From: Candidatus Viadribacter manganicus
Lineage (GTDB): Bacteria; Pseudomonadota; Alphaproteobacteria; Caulobacterales; Aquidulcibacteraceae
NCBI RefSeq assembly: GCF_001679665.1
Contig: NZ_CP013244.1
Span: 496,001-560,000 of the forward strand
Direction: 5' to 3'
Length of the DNA stretch: 64,000 nt
The position numbers were made by a program, and so were the translations under genes. Shown piece by piece: positions 26,707 to 35,459 of this stretch. The notes beneath the pieces were generated by a model, which was not told the origin of the DNA, searched no databases, and saw only the letters and a program-made list of their open reading frames with translations. Each line of letters starts with the position of its first letter. Position 1 is the stretch's first letter.

Positions 26707-28282
26707 ACCTGATCTTTGGATTCTTCTCCTGCACGTAGCCGATTTCCCATGAGCTCTTGCCCAAGAACACCGGCGCGTTGTCGACATCCTCAGCCATCTG
26801 CGAGGCGGATCGTTCGATAAACGCCTCCAGATCCGCGCGCGTCTCCGCACTGATCCAACGCGCAGCCTGATAGGGCGAAGTCTCGAAGATCACTTCCAGT
26901 CCGTATTCTGCCTTCATACGCTCATCGAGCACCTCGAACTGCAGCTGACCAACCGCGCCAACCACCAGATCGCCGCCGTGCACAGGCTTGAACACCTGTG
27001 TCACGCCTTCCTCGCCCAGCGACTCCAGCGCCTTGCGCAAATGCTTCTGCTTCAGCGGATCTTTCACCCGCACGCGCTTCAAAATTTCCGGCGCAAAATT
27101 CGGGATGCCCTGGAAAACCACATCACCCGATTGCGAGAGCGAGTCGCCGACCCGCAACCCGCCATGGCTCGGGATGCCAATCACATCGCCGGGGAATGCT
27201 TCTTGCGCAATCTCACGATCCTGCGCCATGAACATCATCGGATTGTGGACGTTGAAGCCTTTGCCCGCCGCCGTCTTCAAGGTCATGCCGCGCTGAAACT
27301 TGCCCGATGAAATACGGAAGAAGCCAACCCGGTCGCGGTGTTTGGGATCCATATTCGCTTGGATCTTGAAGATGAAGCCGCTGACGTCATTGCGCCCCGG
27401 CGTCACTTCAGTCTCTTGGCCTTTCACCTTCGCCTTCAGCGGCCGCGGCGGCGGCGCATTCGCACCGAGTCCCGCCAGCAGCTCCAGCACGCCGTAACGG
27501 CGCAGCGCTGAACCGAAAAACACCGGCGTCAAATGGCCTTCGCGGAACGCCGTCAGATCAAACTTAGGCAAGCCATCGCGCGCAAGTTCCGCCGTCTCTT
27601 CAAGCTCGGCCCGCACATCATCGCGCACGCCCGCTAGAAAGCCCTCGCTGCCGCGCTTCTGGCGCGCCTCGATCGCAAAGCCTTCTTCGCCATGCTCCAA
27701 GCGACGGAACGGCACGAACTCATCCGTCGTAAGATCGAGCATCCCGGCAAAGCGCTGACCCGAAGCGGCCGGCCAATACATCGGCGCGGTGTCCATCGCC
27801 AGCTTCGAATGGATCTCATCCAGCAGCTCGAATGGATCGAGCGCTTCACGGTCCATCTTGTTGATGAACGTCGTGATCGGAATGTCCCGGAGACGGCAAA
27901 CCTCGAACAGCTTCAACGTCTGCGGCTCGATGCCCTTCGCCGCGTCCAGCACCATGATGGCCGAGTCCGCCGCCGTCAGCGTCCGATACGTATCTTCCGA
28001 GAAGTCTTCGTGACCTGGTGTGTCCAAAAGATTGAACACCATGCCGTCGTGCTCGAACATCATCACCGAACTCGACACCGAGATGCCGCGTTCGCGCTCG
28101 ATCTTCATCCAGTCCGATGTCGTCCGCCGCGCCTGCCCGCGCGCAGCAACTTCGCCGGCCAAGTGGATTGCGCCGCCGGCCAGAAGCAGGCTTTCCGTCA
28201 GCGTGGTTTTGCCCGCGTCAGGGTGCGAGATGATCGCGAACGTGCGGCGGCGGGCGGCCTCGGTGGCGGGGTCGGCGGACAT
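26678..28282 (-). CDS. prfC: Peptide chain release factor 3
   Basis: Translational GTPase that recycles RF1/RF2 from the ribosome after termination. The 534-residue length matches the family. G1 is SHPDAGKTTLTE (19-30), G2 lies in ERERGISVSSSVM, G3 is DTPGHEDFSEDTYR and G4 is INKMDRE. The C-terminal domains include GAVGQLQFEVLDERMKAEYG. The gene stands alone on the minus strand, with about 73 bases between its start and the DUF1491 gene upstream. No decay is visible. Confidence 0.97.
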   Translation of the reverse strand: MSADPATEAARRRTFAIISHPDAGKTTLTESLLLAGGAIHLAGEVAARGQARRTTSDWMKIERERGISVSSSVMMFEHDGMVFNLLDTPGHEDFSEDTYRTLTAADSAIMVLDAAKGIEPQTLKLFEVCRLRDIPITTFINKMDREALDPFELLDEIHSKLAMDTAPMYWPAASGQRFAGMLDLTTDEFVPFRRLEHGEEGFAIEARQKRGSEGFLAGVRDDVRAELEETAELARDGLPKFDLTAFREGHLTPVFFGSALRRYGVLELLAGLGANAPPPRPLKAKVKGQETEVTPGRNDVSGFIFKIQANMDPKHRDRVGFFRISSGKFQRGMTLKTAAGKGFNVHNPMMFMAQDREIAQEAFPGDVIGIPSHGGLRVGDSLSQSGDVVFQGIPNFAPEILKRVRVKDPLKQKHLRKALESLGEEGVTQVFKPVHGGDLVVGAVGQLQFEVLDERMKAEYGLEVIFETSPYQAARWISAETRADLEAFIERSASQMAEDVDNAPVFLGKSSWEIGYVQEKNPKIRFSDTKERAA

Positions 28283-28355
28283 TAGGTCTCGTTAAAAAGC
28301 GAAGCGGCGCGTTTACGCCCTGGCGCCCGCACGGGCAACACCGGGGCGCGCAGGC

Positions 28356-28706
28356 CTACATTGCCGCGCCAGAATCCACCGGCTCCTGCAGAAAATGGCG
28401 CCCCTGGCGGTCCTCGATCTCGATGACCCAGAGGTCCGGATCGCCCTGGCGGCGCTTGCGGACATACTCATCCACGTCGCTCTCGAGGTCCCCCAGCGAG
28501 CCCGCCGATAGATCCAGCCAAATCCGTTCGCCATCGCCATTGCGCGCCGGCCCATAAAGCCGCGCTTTCCGATCCAAGGTCGCAACCTTCACCAGCACGG
28601 CGCCCGCATCGGGGTCACCCTTATGGACGACCCCCGCGAACGCACCGGCAATCTCCGCCCGTCGGATCAGCGCGCTCGCCCAGAAATCTGTCTTAAGCTC
28701 TTCCAT
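28356..28706 (-). CDS. DUF1491 family protein
   Basis: A 116-residue soluble protein starting MEELKTDFWASALIRRAE, with AVLVKVATLD, ARLYGPARNGDGERIW and a C-terminal RKRRQGDPDLWVIEIEDR. This is the conserved layout of DUF1491, a small alphaproteobacterial family of unknown function often near prfC or peptidoglycan genes. It is divergent from the secreted protein at 28758. No catalytic motif can be recognised. Confidence 0.85.
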   Translation of the reverse strand: MEELKTDFWASALIRRAEIAGAFAGVVHKGDPDAGAVLVKVATLDRKARLYGPARNGDGERIWLDLSAGSLGDLESDVDEYVRKRRQGDPDLWVIEIEDRQGRHFLQEPVDSGAAM

Positions 28707-28757
28707 GACCGCCGTTCATCAGAACGAAAGAACCTTAGTTTAACCTCTCCAGCTCGC

Positions 28758-29603
28758 ATGCGCTTTCTTTTCCTTGCACTCGCCCTGGTTTCGGGAACGG
28801 CTTCGGTTGCCTCAGCCACCGAACCGAACGCGCGCACTGCGTTCGTCGAACGCCGCGGCCTCCTGGAAGCTGACGCGCAGTGCCGCCTCTTCACACCTGA
28901 AATACGCTCAGCGCTAGGCGTCGGCCTCGCGCAAGCACGCGGCGCCCTGCTGCGTTCGGGCTGGACCAGCGCCAATGTCCGCGAACTCGAAGACGCCGCC
29001 GTCAGCGCCGCACGCGGCCGCTCCTGCGGCGACCAGCGCACCGCAACGGCAGCCGCTGACGCACGCCGCGCCTTTTCCTCCTGGATCAATGTCGGCGCCA
29101 TGGACTTTCCCGGCTGGGGTCGTTCCTGGCGCGCGCGCCGCGCCGTCGACACCAGCGGTTGGCGGCTCAGCCAAGTCATCGACGCGCCGCTCGTTGCCAA
29201 TTTCGGCGTCCGTCAGCGCGGCGAACTCCAGCGCCTGACGCTCGCGATCCCGGTCGCACGCAACGAAACCGGCCCCGCATCGGCACAGCTCATTCTCCGC
29301 GACAGCGCGCGCGTCGCCGTCCGCGAAGTGGCGCTAACGCAGCGCATTTCGCAGGGCTTGGAGGCCGGCCTGCCCGCGCCGGGAACCTCGCTCACCATTC
29401 CATCGACGCGCACCACCGAGCGCGTCGACAATCAGCAATTCGTCGTCTTCACCTTCCCGGACACGGCCTTTCGCGATCTCGTCACGCTCGATCCGCGCGA
29501 AACCGTCGAAATCCGCCTGCAAAGCGGCCGTTCTTCGCAACGTCTGCTCGTTGAAGTTGGCGACGTCGCCGCCGCACGCGCGTTCTTGACCATCCGCCGC
29601 TAG
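28758..29603 (+). CDS. Secreted protein of unknown function
   Basis: A 281-residue protein with a signal peptide (MRFLFLALALVSGTASVASA). The mature part has two cysteines about 64 residues apart (DAQCRLF and RSCGDQ) that could form one disulfide. It then has a mostly beta-rich C-terminus (RGELQRLTLAIPV, VDNQQFVVFTFPD). I do not recognise a family. The start is chosen at the signal peptide; the open frame extends further upstream to 28623. A TTAACC half-site lies 15 bases before the ATG. Its stop overlaps the stop of the convergent kinase gene by three bases. Confidence 0.75.
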   Translation: MRFLFLALALVSGTASVASATEPNARTAFVERRGLLEADAQCRLFTPEIRSALGVGLAQARGALLRSGWTSANVRELEDAAVSAARGRSCGDQRTATAAADARRAFSSWINVGAMDFPGWGRSWRARRAVDTSGWRLSQVIDAPLVANFGVRQRGELQRLTLAIPVARNETGPASAQLILRDSARVAVREVALTQRISQGLEAGLPAPGTSLTIPSTRTTERVDNQQFVVFTFPDTAFRDLVTLDPRETVEIRLQSGRSSQRLLVEVGDVAAARAFLTIRR

Positions 29604-30802
29604 GCGGCCAGCACCGGCAGCGTCAGCCGCACAAGCGCGCCGCCACCTGGCGCTTCGTGAAAACTCAATTCGCCGCCATGCAGCGTCGCAAGCGCGCGCA
29701 CAAGCGACAATCCAAGCCCTGTCCCTTCCGCACGCGCGCCCCCCGAACCGCGCTCGTAAGCGTGCCCAAGCGTCGCCCGCTCCGCCTCCGGAATTCCCGG
29801 TCCGTTATCGATCGTATCGAGTTGCAGCGCGCCGTTCACGACAGCCACCTGCACCATCACGCGCCCGCCCTCGGGCGTGAACTTGATGGCGTTACCGACC
29901 GTATTGATCAGCATTCGCTTCAGCGCGCGATCGTCCGCCATCACATTCAGCGCCGTATCCGGCGTCAGCATCCCAAGCGCGATCTGCTTTTTATCGGCGC
30001 TATCGATCGAAACGCGCACGACGTCTTCGATAACGGTGCGCACGTCGAACGCACCCAGCTGCAACTCGTATTTGCCGGCATCGATGCGCGACAAATCCAG
30101 AAGGTCGTTCACCAGGCCCAAGAGATGCGCGCCGCTCTTGCGAATGAGCCCCGCATACTCAACGTAGCGCGCGCCGACTTCGCCGAAAATCTGGCGCTCA
30201 ATCATTTCTGAAAAACCGAGGATGTGCGTGAGCGGCGTCCGCAACTCATGCGACACCTCGGCAATGCGATGGCTCATCGCCCGCTCCCGGCTCTCAGCAC
30301 GCTGGGCAAATCCCAGCAGCCACATCGACAGTCCCAGCGAAAGCAGAGTCAGCAACACCGGAAACGGTCCCAGCGCGCCACCGCCTCCCATCGGAAACAC
30401 TAAGCCTGCCGCGGCGTACCCAAGCACCGCACCGACACCCGCGATCCGGGTCCAGCGCCCCAGCGTCCGCGCCAGCGCCACCGGCACGAGTAGTCCCGCC
30501 GCCACCGGCGAGCCCCAGCCGCCAGTTCCCGCGACCAGACCCAAAACCGTCACCAGCCACACCAAAACGAGACCAAGCGCCGCCCAACGCAGCCCGGTCC
30601 AAGGCAACAAGACGAATCCAACCAGCGCCGGCGCTAACGCTAATGCGGCCGCAGCCGCCACGTCCCGCTGCTCTCCACCGCCAAAAACAGCGCCAGCCGC
30701 CGCCACAACGATCCCGGCGGCCCAAATCCAGCCCGCCCATGACAGCGTCGCTGCCATTGGCGCTGCTTTTGCACCTGGCGTTACGGCCTGTTGTGTTGAC
30801 AC
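29600..30802 (-). CDS. Membrane sensor histidine kinase of the DivJ/PleC type
   Basis: A 400-residue kinase with about six closely packed membrane helices in residues 18-166 and no large periplasmic domain or PAS domain. It has the HisKA motif AEVSHELRTPLTHILGFSEMI with His185 and GARYVEYAGLIRKSGAHLLGLVNDLLDLSRID. The ATPase domain contains TVGNAIKF, DNGPGIP and GTGLGLSLVRAL. The HisKA region is of the DivJ/PleC class and the multi-helix N-terminus recalls DivJ, so a cell-cycle role toward DivK is possible. It is much shorter than Caulobacter DivJ (about 600 residues), so I leave the symbol blank. The start is GTG. Confidence 0.85.
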   Translation of the reverse strand: MSTQQAVTPGAKAAPMAATLSWAGWIWAAGIVVAAAGAVFGGGEQRDVAAAAALALAPALVGFVLLPWTGLRWAALGLVLVWLVTVLGLVAGTGGWGSPVAAGLLVPVALARTLGRWTRIAGVGAVLGYAAAGLVFPMGGGGALGPFPVLLTLLSLGLSMWLLGFAQRAESRERAMSHRIAEVSHELRTPLTHILGFSEMIERQIFGEVGARYVEYAGLIRKSGAHLLGLVNDLLDLSRIDAGKYELQLGAFDVRTVIEDVVRVSIDSADKKQIALGMLTPDTALNVMADDRALKRMLINTVGNAIKFTPEGGRVMVQVAVVNGALQLDTIDNGPGIPEAERATLGHAYERGSGGARAEGTGLGLSLVRALATLHGGELSFHEAPGGGALVRLTLPVLAA

Positions 30803-30820
30803 TTAAACGTCGCTCGCGAG

Positions 30821-30836
30821 TAAAAGACTTCTTAAC
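30821..30836 (+). promoter_or_regulatory. CtrA-like motif in the divergent kinase/secreted-protein region
   Basis: The bases TAAA, seven bases, TTAAC are one mismatch from TTAA-N7-TTAAC. They lie in the 111-base divergent region between a DivJ/PleC-like kinase and a secreted protein. The context makes cell-cycle control plausible, but the motif is short. Confidence 0.3.
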
Positions 30837-30913
30837 GCGCCGGGGGAGAGAGTGCCCGTTCTGAGTCGTGCTCGGAAGCGGACTCACCAAACTAGGATCA
30901 GGAGCAGAAGCCG

Positions 30914-31975
30914 ATGCGAAGCATTGCGGTCTGGACCACAACCGCGGTCGTCGCCCTTCTCGGCGCCGGCGCCGCGAACGCTCAAACGCCGCCCGCCACG
31001 GAAGCGGCGGCAACGAGCTCAGGCGATCTGCAAACAGCAGTCACCGCCTACGCCGCCTATCAAAGCGACGTCACAGAATTGCGTTCCTCAACCATGCGGG
31101 ACGCGGCAGGCCTCGAAACCGCACTTGATCGCGTCGGACGCCACAACCGCGATGCACTGACGCGCGGCTGGGTCGCTTACGGCGCCAACACCGCCGCCCA
31201 ATCGCCGGCCTTCGTCCAAGGCGTCCGCGACGCTGCAGCCTATTACGGCCGCGACGCCGTCATCTGGGCAGTCTCGGTCGATCCGTCCTACGCACGCGGT
31301 CTCCGCGGCGGCCAGGAAGCAACCAACATGTTGCTCGCCTCCGCCAACGCCGACAGCGCCCGCATCATCAGCGTCGCCGATCGCTACCAGGAAATGGCTT
31401 ACTCGCTGCAAAGCCAGCGCTGGGCCAACGCCGTTGCCCCGCAACAAGCCGCTCGCGTCCAACGCATTCGTACGCTTGGCCGTGACGGTGCGCCGTCGAA
31501 CGCGGTTCCAACCGAAGTCGCGCCACGCCTTGCTGTGACGCCGCTCAGCCTCTCGCCCTCAAGCGATCCGTCCGTCTACGGCGGCCGCCGCTTCTGGGAC
31601 GCCGTTCGCGGCGGTCAGCAAGTGGTGGAAGTCTCTTCAACGCCAGCAGCCGCCTCGTGGCGCGTCAACGCCTCGCGCGGTGAAGCTCTCGATCGCATGG
31701 CCGCCGTCGCCGCGCTGCAAGCGCTCGACGCCGTCGACGCCAACCAAAGCGCCGTGACCCGCCTCATCGCCGATCCGCGTTCACGCGATTGCTTCGAGAT
31801 GGCCCAGCTGCAGCTCTATCAATGCATGTCGGCCGCGCGCTTCCGCTATGAGAACGCGTTCTGCCTCGGCCAACACGGCCTCCGGGACATCGGCACCTGC
31901 ATTGGCGCCGTCGCTCAGCCGGACACCACCGCCATGACGCCGGCCCCCGGCAGCCACGGCGGCGGTCGTGACTGA
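30914..31975 (+). CDS. Secreted protein of unknown function, Caulobacterales type
   Basis: A 353-residue protein with a signal peptide ending GAANAQ. Its N-terminal helical half includes TAVTAYAAYQSDVTELR and LTRGWVAYGANTAAQSP. Its C-terminal part has four cysteines in two pairs (RDCFEMAQLQLYQCMSAA, AFCLGQHGLRDIGTC) that could form disulfides, then a Gly/His tail. I recognise the general type as a conserved hypothetical secreted protein of this order but know no function. A GGAGCAG ribosome site precedes the ATG. sufE starts 38 bases downstream of its stop. Confidence 0.75.
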   Translation: MRSIAVWTTTAVVALLGAGAANAQTPPATEAAATSSGDLQTAVTAYAAYQSDVTELRSSTMRDAAGLETALDRVGRHNRDALTRGWVAYGANTAAQSPAFVQGVRDAAAYYGRDAVIWAVSVDPSYARGLRGGQEATNMLLASANADSARIISVADRYQEMAYSLQSQRWANAVAPQQAARVQRIRTLGRDGAPSNAVPTEVAPRLAVTPLSLSPSSDPSVYGGRRFWDAVRGGQQVVEVSSTPAAASWRVNASRGEALDRMAAVAALQALDAVDANQSAVTRLIADPRSRDCFEMAQLQLYQCMSAARFRYENAFCLGQHGLRDIGTCIGAVAQPDTTAMTPAPGSHGGGRD

Positions 31976-32012
31976 CCTTGCCCAGATGCGCCGCAGGGCG
32001 CATTTGAAGCCC

Positions 32013-32438
32013 ATGGCCAGCATCGATCAAACGATCGAAGAACTTGCAGACGATTTCGCGCTCCTCCCTGACTGGGAGGAGCGCATTTCGCATGTGATCG
32101 AGCTTGCGCGTGCACTTGAACCTTTGAACGATGACGAGCGCACCGATGACAACCGTGTGCGTGGCTGCGTCAGCCGCGTCTGGCTCGTCAGCGAACGCCA
32201 CGCCGAAACACCGGAAAAGCTCTTCTTTCGGGGCGATTCCGACGCACATCTGGTGCGCGGTGAAATCGCCATGCTGCTCCGCATCTTCTCGGGCCGCACG
32301 CCGGAGGAGATTCTTTCAGTTGATCCCAAAGCTGTCTTCGAACGCCTCGGCCTTCAGGACGCGCTGACCATGCAGCGCTCCAACGGCCTCTTCTCGATGA
32401 TGAGCCGCATCCAGCACCAAGCCCGCGCCGCCACCTAA
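32013..32438 (+). CDS. sufE: SufE family cysteine desulfuration protein
   Basis: Accepts persulfide sulfur from the SufS cysteine desulfurase for Fe-S cluster assembly. The 141-residue protein has the active cysteine Cys52 in VRGCVSRVWLVS, aligned with Cys51 of E. coli SufE. It also has a C-terminal MQRSNGLFSMMSRI segment that is standard in the family. I start it at 32013 (MASIDQTIEEL); the open frame upstream overlaps the preceding gene and looks non-native. No other suf genes are in the window. Confidence 0.93.
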   Translation: MASIDQTIEELADDFALLPDWEERISHVIELARALEPLNDDERTDDNRVRGCVSRVWLVSERHAETPEKLFFRGDSDAHLVRGEIAMLLRIFSGRTPEEILSVDPKAVFERLGLQDALTMQRSNGLFSMMSRIQHQARAAT

Positions 32439-32860
32439 AGATCAGCAGCGAGCTGCGCCAAGCCAAGCTCTAGCGCCACCTTACGCCACTGCATCGGCCA
32501 CCCCTCAAGCCCGTTCCAGCGCGTCAAGTCCTTCCTCGTACAAACACACGCGCTCAACCACACGCCGCGGCGGCGCGGCCAAACGCGCCAATGCATCAGC
32601 GACACCCCCTCGCCAATCGCATCGCCGCGCCATTGCCAATTCCTGTGGGATCGACGCGCCGCGCGTCGATCCCATCGGCCGCCATCCAATCGGATCCACG
32701 CACCACCCCGATTTCGCCCGCGCCAAAATCAGCGCGCAGCATGCCCGCCGCACCGCGCTCCTCCGCGCTAAGCCACACTTGGCCTTTCGGCCCGCGCAAC
32801 GCCGCGAGCCGCCGCATCGGTCGCAGCCGCGCCCTCTGCGCGTTTGAAAAACACGCTCAT
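32435..32860 (-). pseudogene. Frameshifted DUF6456-like gene
   Basis: No full-length frame exists, but pieces in three minus-strand frames line up into one DUF6456-like protein. In order they are: a start at 32860 (MSVFFKRAEG); GPKGQVWLSAEERGAAGMLR with DFGAGEIGVVRGSDW; VADALARLAAPPRRVVERV with CLYEEGLDALERA; and EGWPMQWRKVALELGLAQL ending at TAG 32437-32435. DUF6456 proteins carry the same order (AGERLRADF, VLDVCC-LKGLE--ER-WP-RSAKVVL--AL-RLA). Shifts fall near 32795, 32605 (next to a run of five G) and 32515. Genuine decay or sequencing error are both possible. The gap from here to mucR (32861-32962) is AT-rich. Confidence 0.6.
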
Positions 32861-32962
32861 CCCACCACGCCGATTTTGTCCGGGCCGACCGTCCATGCAG
32901 ACAGCATGCGTACGGCCCCATCAGAGATGAAGGGTAGATTTTTCCTAATTATAGGATTTTCC

Positions 32963-33367
32963 TCAACCGCCTTTGCGGGTCTGCCCAAGGCCCATGCGCT
33001 TGGCGAGGTTCGAGCGCTCCTTGGCGTAATTCGGCGCGACCATCGGATAATCGTGCGGCAGGCTCCATTTGGTCCGGTATTCCTCCGGCGTCATGGCATA
33101 GCGCGTGCGCAAATGGCGCTTCAGGGATTTGAACTTTTTCCCGTCCTCCAGACAGATAATGTAATCGGCCGTCACCGATTTTTTGATCGAAACAGCAGGT
33201 TCGAGCACGGATTCCGCCGCCACGGCGGTCACGCCGGAAACCTCCAGCAGCGCGCTATGCACGGTACGGATCAGCGCAGGCAGCTCCTGCGCCTGAACCG
33301 GGTTGGCCGAAACGTAAGCGGCCGCGATTTCCGCGGCCATGCGCACCAAGTCGCGCTGGTTGTCCAT
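32963..33367 (-). CDS. mucR: MucR/Ros family zinc-finger transcriptional regulator
   Basis: A 134-residue nucleoid-type regulator that binds AT-rich promoters. It has an N-terminal oligomerisation region ([19 protein letters not shown]) and the Ros-type finger [20 protein letters not shown]. The second cysteine of the canonical Ros finger is replaced by Asp, and the His ligands lie in KRHLRTRY. The conserved [24 protein letters not shown] follows. In Caulobacter, MucR with SciP counters CtrA at G1 promoters. The 153 bases upstream are clearly AT-richer than the surroundings, as expected for an autoregulated mucR. Confidence 0.93.
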   Translation of the reverse strand: MDNQRDLVRMAAEIAAAYVSANPVQAQELPALIRTVHSALLEVSGVTAVAAESVLEPAVSIKKSVTADYIICLEDGKKFKSLKRHLRTRYAMTPEEYRTKWSLPHDYPMVAPNYAKERSNLAKRMGLGQTRKGG

Positions 33368-33520
33368 CGCCTAATCACTGATCTGCAAGTGAAGCTCAGA
33401 TACTGTATGAGTATAGTTTCAGTTCTTGCAAGTGAAAAGCGAGCGCAAATATTGAATGTGTGTTCACTGTAACAGAAAGACGAAGGTCGAATCCGAAACT
33501 CGCCTAGACCAGATAGATGA
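33368..33520 (-). promoter_or_regulatory. AT-rich upstream region of mucR
   Basis: This intergenic segment between the Mrp operon end and mucR is unusually rich in A and T for the window, with several T-A steps (for example TATACTCATACAGTATC on the minus strand). MucR proteins bind such DNA and usually repress their own gene. No clear -35/-10 pair could be fixed, and no hairpin terminator for the upstream operon is evident. Confidence 0.35.
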
Positions 33521-35212
33521 TTACGAGCGAACGAAAAGCATCGCCAAAACCACGGCCCCGATGCAGGCGAACGTGACCGCGGCGCTCGATCCCGCGTAGG
33601 GCCGGTCACACGCGTTCGCCAGCGCCTCGAGCGAGCGCCCGGCCGCATGCGAAGCGCGCCGCGTCCAGTCTTGCCAAGCGCCGTAGACGCGCAGCGCCAA
33701 CACCCCGGCCCACTGCCCGGCCTCGGCAAGCGGTCCGCGGTACAGCGCGTCGATATCGAGCAATCGCACCCGCTCGTCGCGCGGTGCAGCGCGCGCGAGC
33801 CGCAACAACAAGAACACGACGCCGGCGCCACCGAGCAATTGCAATTGCGGCGTCACCCGATCGAGCACGAATGGCTGGAACGAAATTTCCGCCGGCATCA
33901 GATCGAACAACCAACGCGGCGCGAGGCCAACAGCAAGACACAAGAACAGCGCCAACCCTGCGCCGAGCAATTTCGAGAATGGCGCCTCCAAAATCGGCTT
34001 CACTTCGCTCGTCGGTGTGAATGCCGCGAGCGACGCGCGCACAAGCAACGACACAAACAACACCGCCGGCGCCGCCCAGATGATCGTCCAGAGCCAGCGC
34101 AGATCCCACTGCGCCGCCGCGTCCAGAGATGCAGCTTGCGACGCAAACATCACCATCCCGGGCGCCGCCGAGACCGCGAGCCCGGCAAGCACAAGCAGAA
34201 ACGCCGTAATCGGCATCGTCCGGCCCCTGCCGGCGAGCTGCGAAACATTGACGTTGCCGCGCCGCTCCAAAACACCGCCCAGCAAAAGTTGGAACGCCAG
34301 GAACGAAAGGATGGTCGCGAACGCGTGCCCTTCCGCCGCCGCCAACGCCAGCGGCGTACCGATGCCGATCAGCGCAGTGCACAAGCCCGTTTGCATGGTG
34401 ACGCCATACGCAGCAGCGCGCCGCAGATCGTCCTCGGCCGCCGCGTAGAACGCGCCGATCAACATCATCGCGCCACCGACCCAAATCAGCATCGGCTCGG
34501 ATGGGAACATGCGCGCAAGCGCATAAACGCCGATCATCGTCGTGAACACCGAGAGCGCCCCCGCGCCCGTCGACGAGGCGTGCGAGACGACGTCCTTCAG
34601 CCACACATGCGCGAGCGGCGCGCCAACGCGGATCATCAGCGCTGCAAAGATGAACGCGCCGCCGATCGATGTAATGTCCAAGCGCGCAACGACAGCCGCC
34701 TGCGAACCCACCGAAATGTGAAAAGCAACGCCAACGAGAAAGAGCAAACCTTCAAGGCCGCTCCAAATCAGCAGCCGCGCGCCCGAACGTCCCGCGCCTT
34801 CAAGGGGCGAAGCGAACACCACCCACGATCCCGCAAGCCCGCCAAGCGTCAGCGTCGCCACAAAGCTGATGAGGTCGCCCACGAACAGCGCCGAAACCGC
34901 GCTTCCCGCCAGCAACAATATCGCCGCGTCCTCATAGCGATTGCGCCGCGCGCCGGAATAAATCCCGATCGCGATCAGCGCGATCAACAAGGCGATGCCG
35001 AAGATGCGATTGAGTTCATCGAGATTGAGCAGCACGACGGGCAATCCCATCTGCGCCATCGTCGCCGCCGCGCCGAACTCGTAATCGAGCAACAGCCAGA
35101 ACGAGATCAGCGCCGCCGCCACGATCACCAGCGACCGCAGCGTCCGCGGCGTCGCCAAAATCAGCAGCGCCGCAATGATCGGCACAAATCCCGGATTAAG
35201 CGTGAGGATCAT
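33521..35212 (-). CDS. Mrp-like antiporter, third MrpA/D-type membrane subunit (divergent)
   Basis: A 563-residue protein with about 14 membrane helices, of the NuoL/M/N-MrpA/D proton-conducting family. The family core is visible as ALMIRVGAPLAHVWLKDVVS (TM7 region) and AAEDDLRRAAAYGVTMQTG. The TM5 position that usually holds Glu is Thr122 (FVATLTLGG), and the TM7 Lys is Arg195. It is the last gene of the operon. The start ATG at 35212 overlaps the small upstream gene by 17 bases and has GAGGAG before it; the frame upstream is not used. A soluble stretch near 480-530 precedes the final helix. Confidence 0.8.
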   Translation of the reverse strand: MILTLNPGFVPIIAALLILATPRTLRSLVIVAAALISFWLLLDYEFGAAATMAQMGLPVVLLNLDELNRIFGIALLIALIAIGIYSGARRNRYEDAAILLLAGSAVSALFVGDLISFVATLTLGGLAGSWVVFASPLEGAGRSGARLLIWSGLEGLLFLVGVAFHISVGSQAAVVARLDITSIGGAFIFAALMIRVGAPLAHVWLKDVVSHASSTGAGALSVFTTMIGVYALARMFPSEPMLIWVGGAMMLIGAFYAAAEDDLRRAAAYGVTMQTGLCTALIGIGTPLALAAAEGHAFATILSFLAFQLLLGGVLERRGNVNVSQLAGRGRTMPITAFLLVLAGLAVSAAPGMVMFASQAASLDAAAQWDLRWLWTIIWAAPAVLFVSLLVRASLAAFTPTSEVKPILEAPFSKLLGAGLALFLCLAVGLAPRWLFDLMPAEISFQPFVLDRVTPQLQLLGGAGVVFLLLRLARAAPRDERVRLLDIDALYRGPLAEAGQWAGVLALRVYGAWQDWTRRASHAAGRSLEALANACDRPYAGSSAAVTFACIGAVVLAMLFVRS

Positions 35213-35459
35213 CAGCGTGCTCCTCTTCGAATTTCCGGCGCCGCCCGAGCGCGAACCGCGCGGCCTGCGTCGCCAACAACACGAACAGCACGGCCGTCGC
35301 GCCAACTGCAGCAGCCGATCCCGGCTGATCGCCTATCCAGAACTTCACACGCGCGCCGGCGCCGAGGTCAAAACCCAAGCCGATCAGCAGCGCGGTAGCG
35401 CAGAACACCCACAACAAGCCGGTGACGCCACTGCGCGGTGGAGGCGGCGCTTTGCTCAT
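35196..35459 (-). CDS. Small two-helix membrane protein within the Mrp-like operon
   Basis: An 87-residue protein with a Pro-rich start (MSKAPPPPRSG), two membrane helices (about 12-32 and 47-67) joined by a short loop (GAGARVKFWIGDQPG), and a charged tail (RRRKFEEEHADDPHA). It overlaps both neighbouring antiporter-subunit genes, so it is very likely translated with them and part of the complex. It does not match MrpC, F or G. I do not recognise a named family. Confidence 0.7.
   Translation of the reverse strand: MSKAPPPPRSGVTGLLWVFCATALLIGLGFDLGAGARVKFWIGDQPGSAAAVGATAVLFVLLATQAARFALGRRRKFEEEHADDPHA

Noticed and set aside
33647..35398. Open plus-strand frame of 583 codons opposite the third Mrp-type subunit
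   Set aside because: Extreme Arg/Gln/His/Pro composition typical of the antisense of a GC-rich membrane protein; no ribosome site; the minus-strand frame has clear membrane helices and family motifs.
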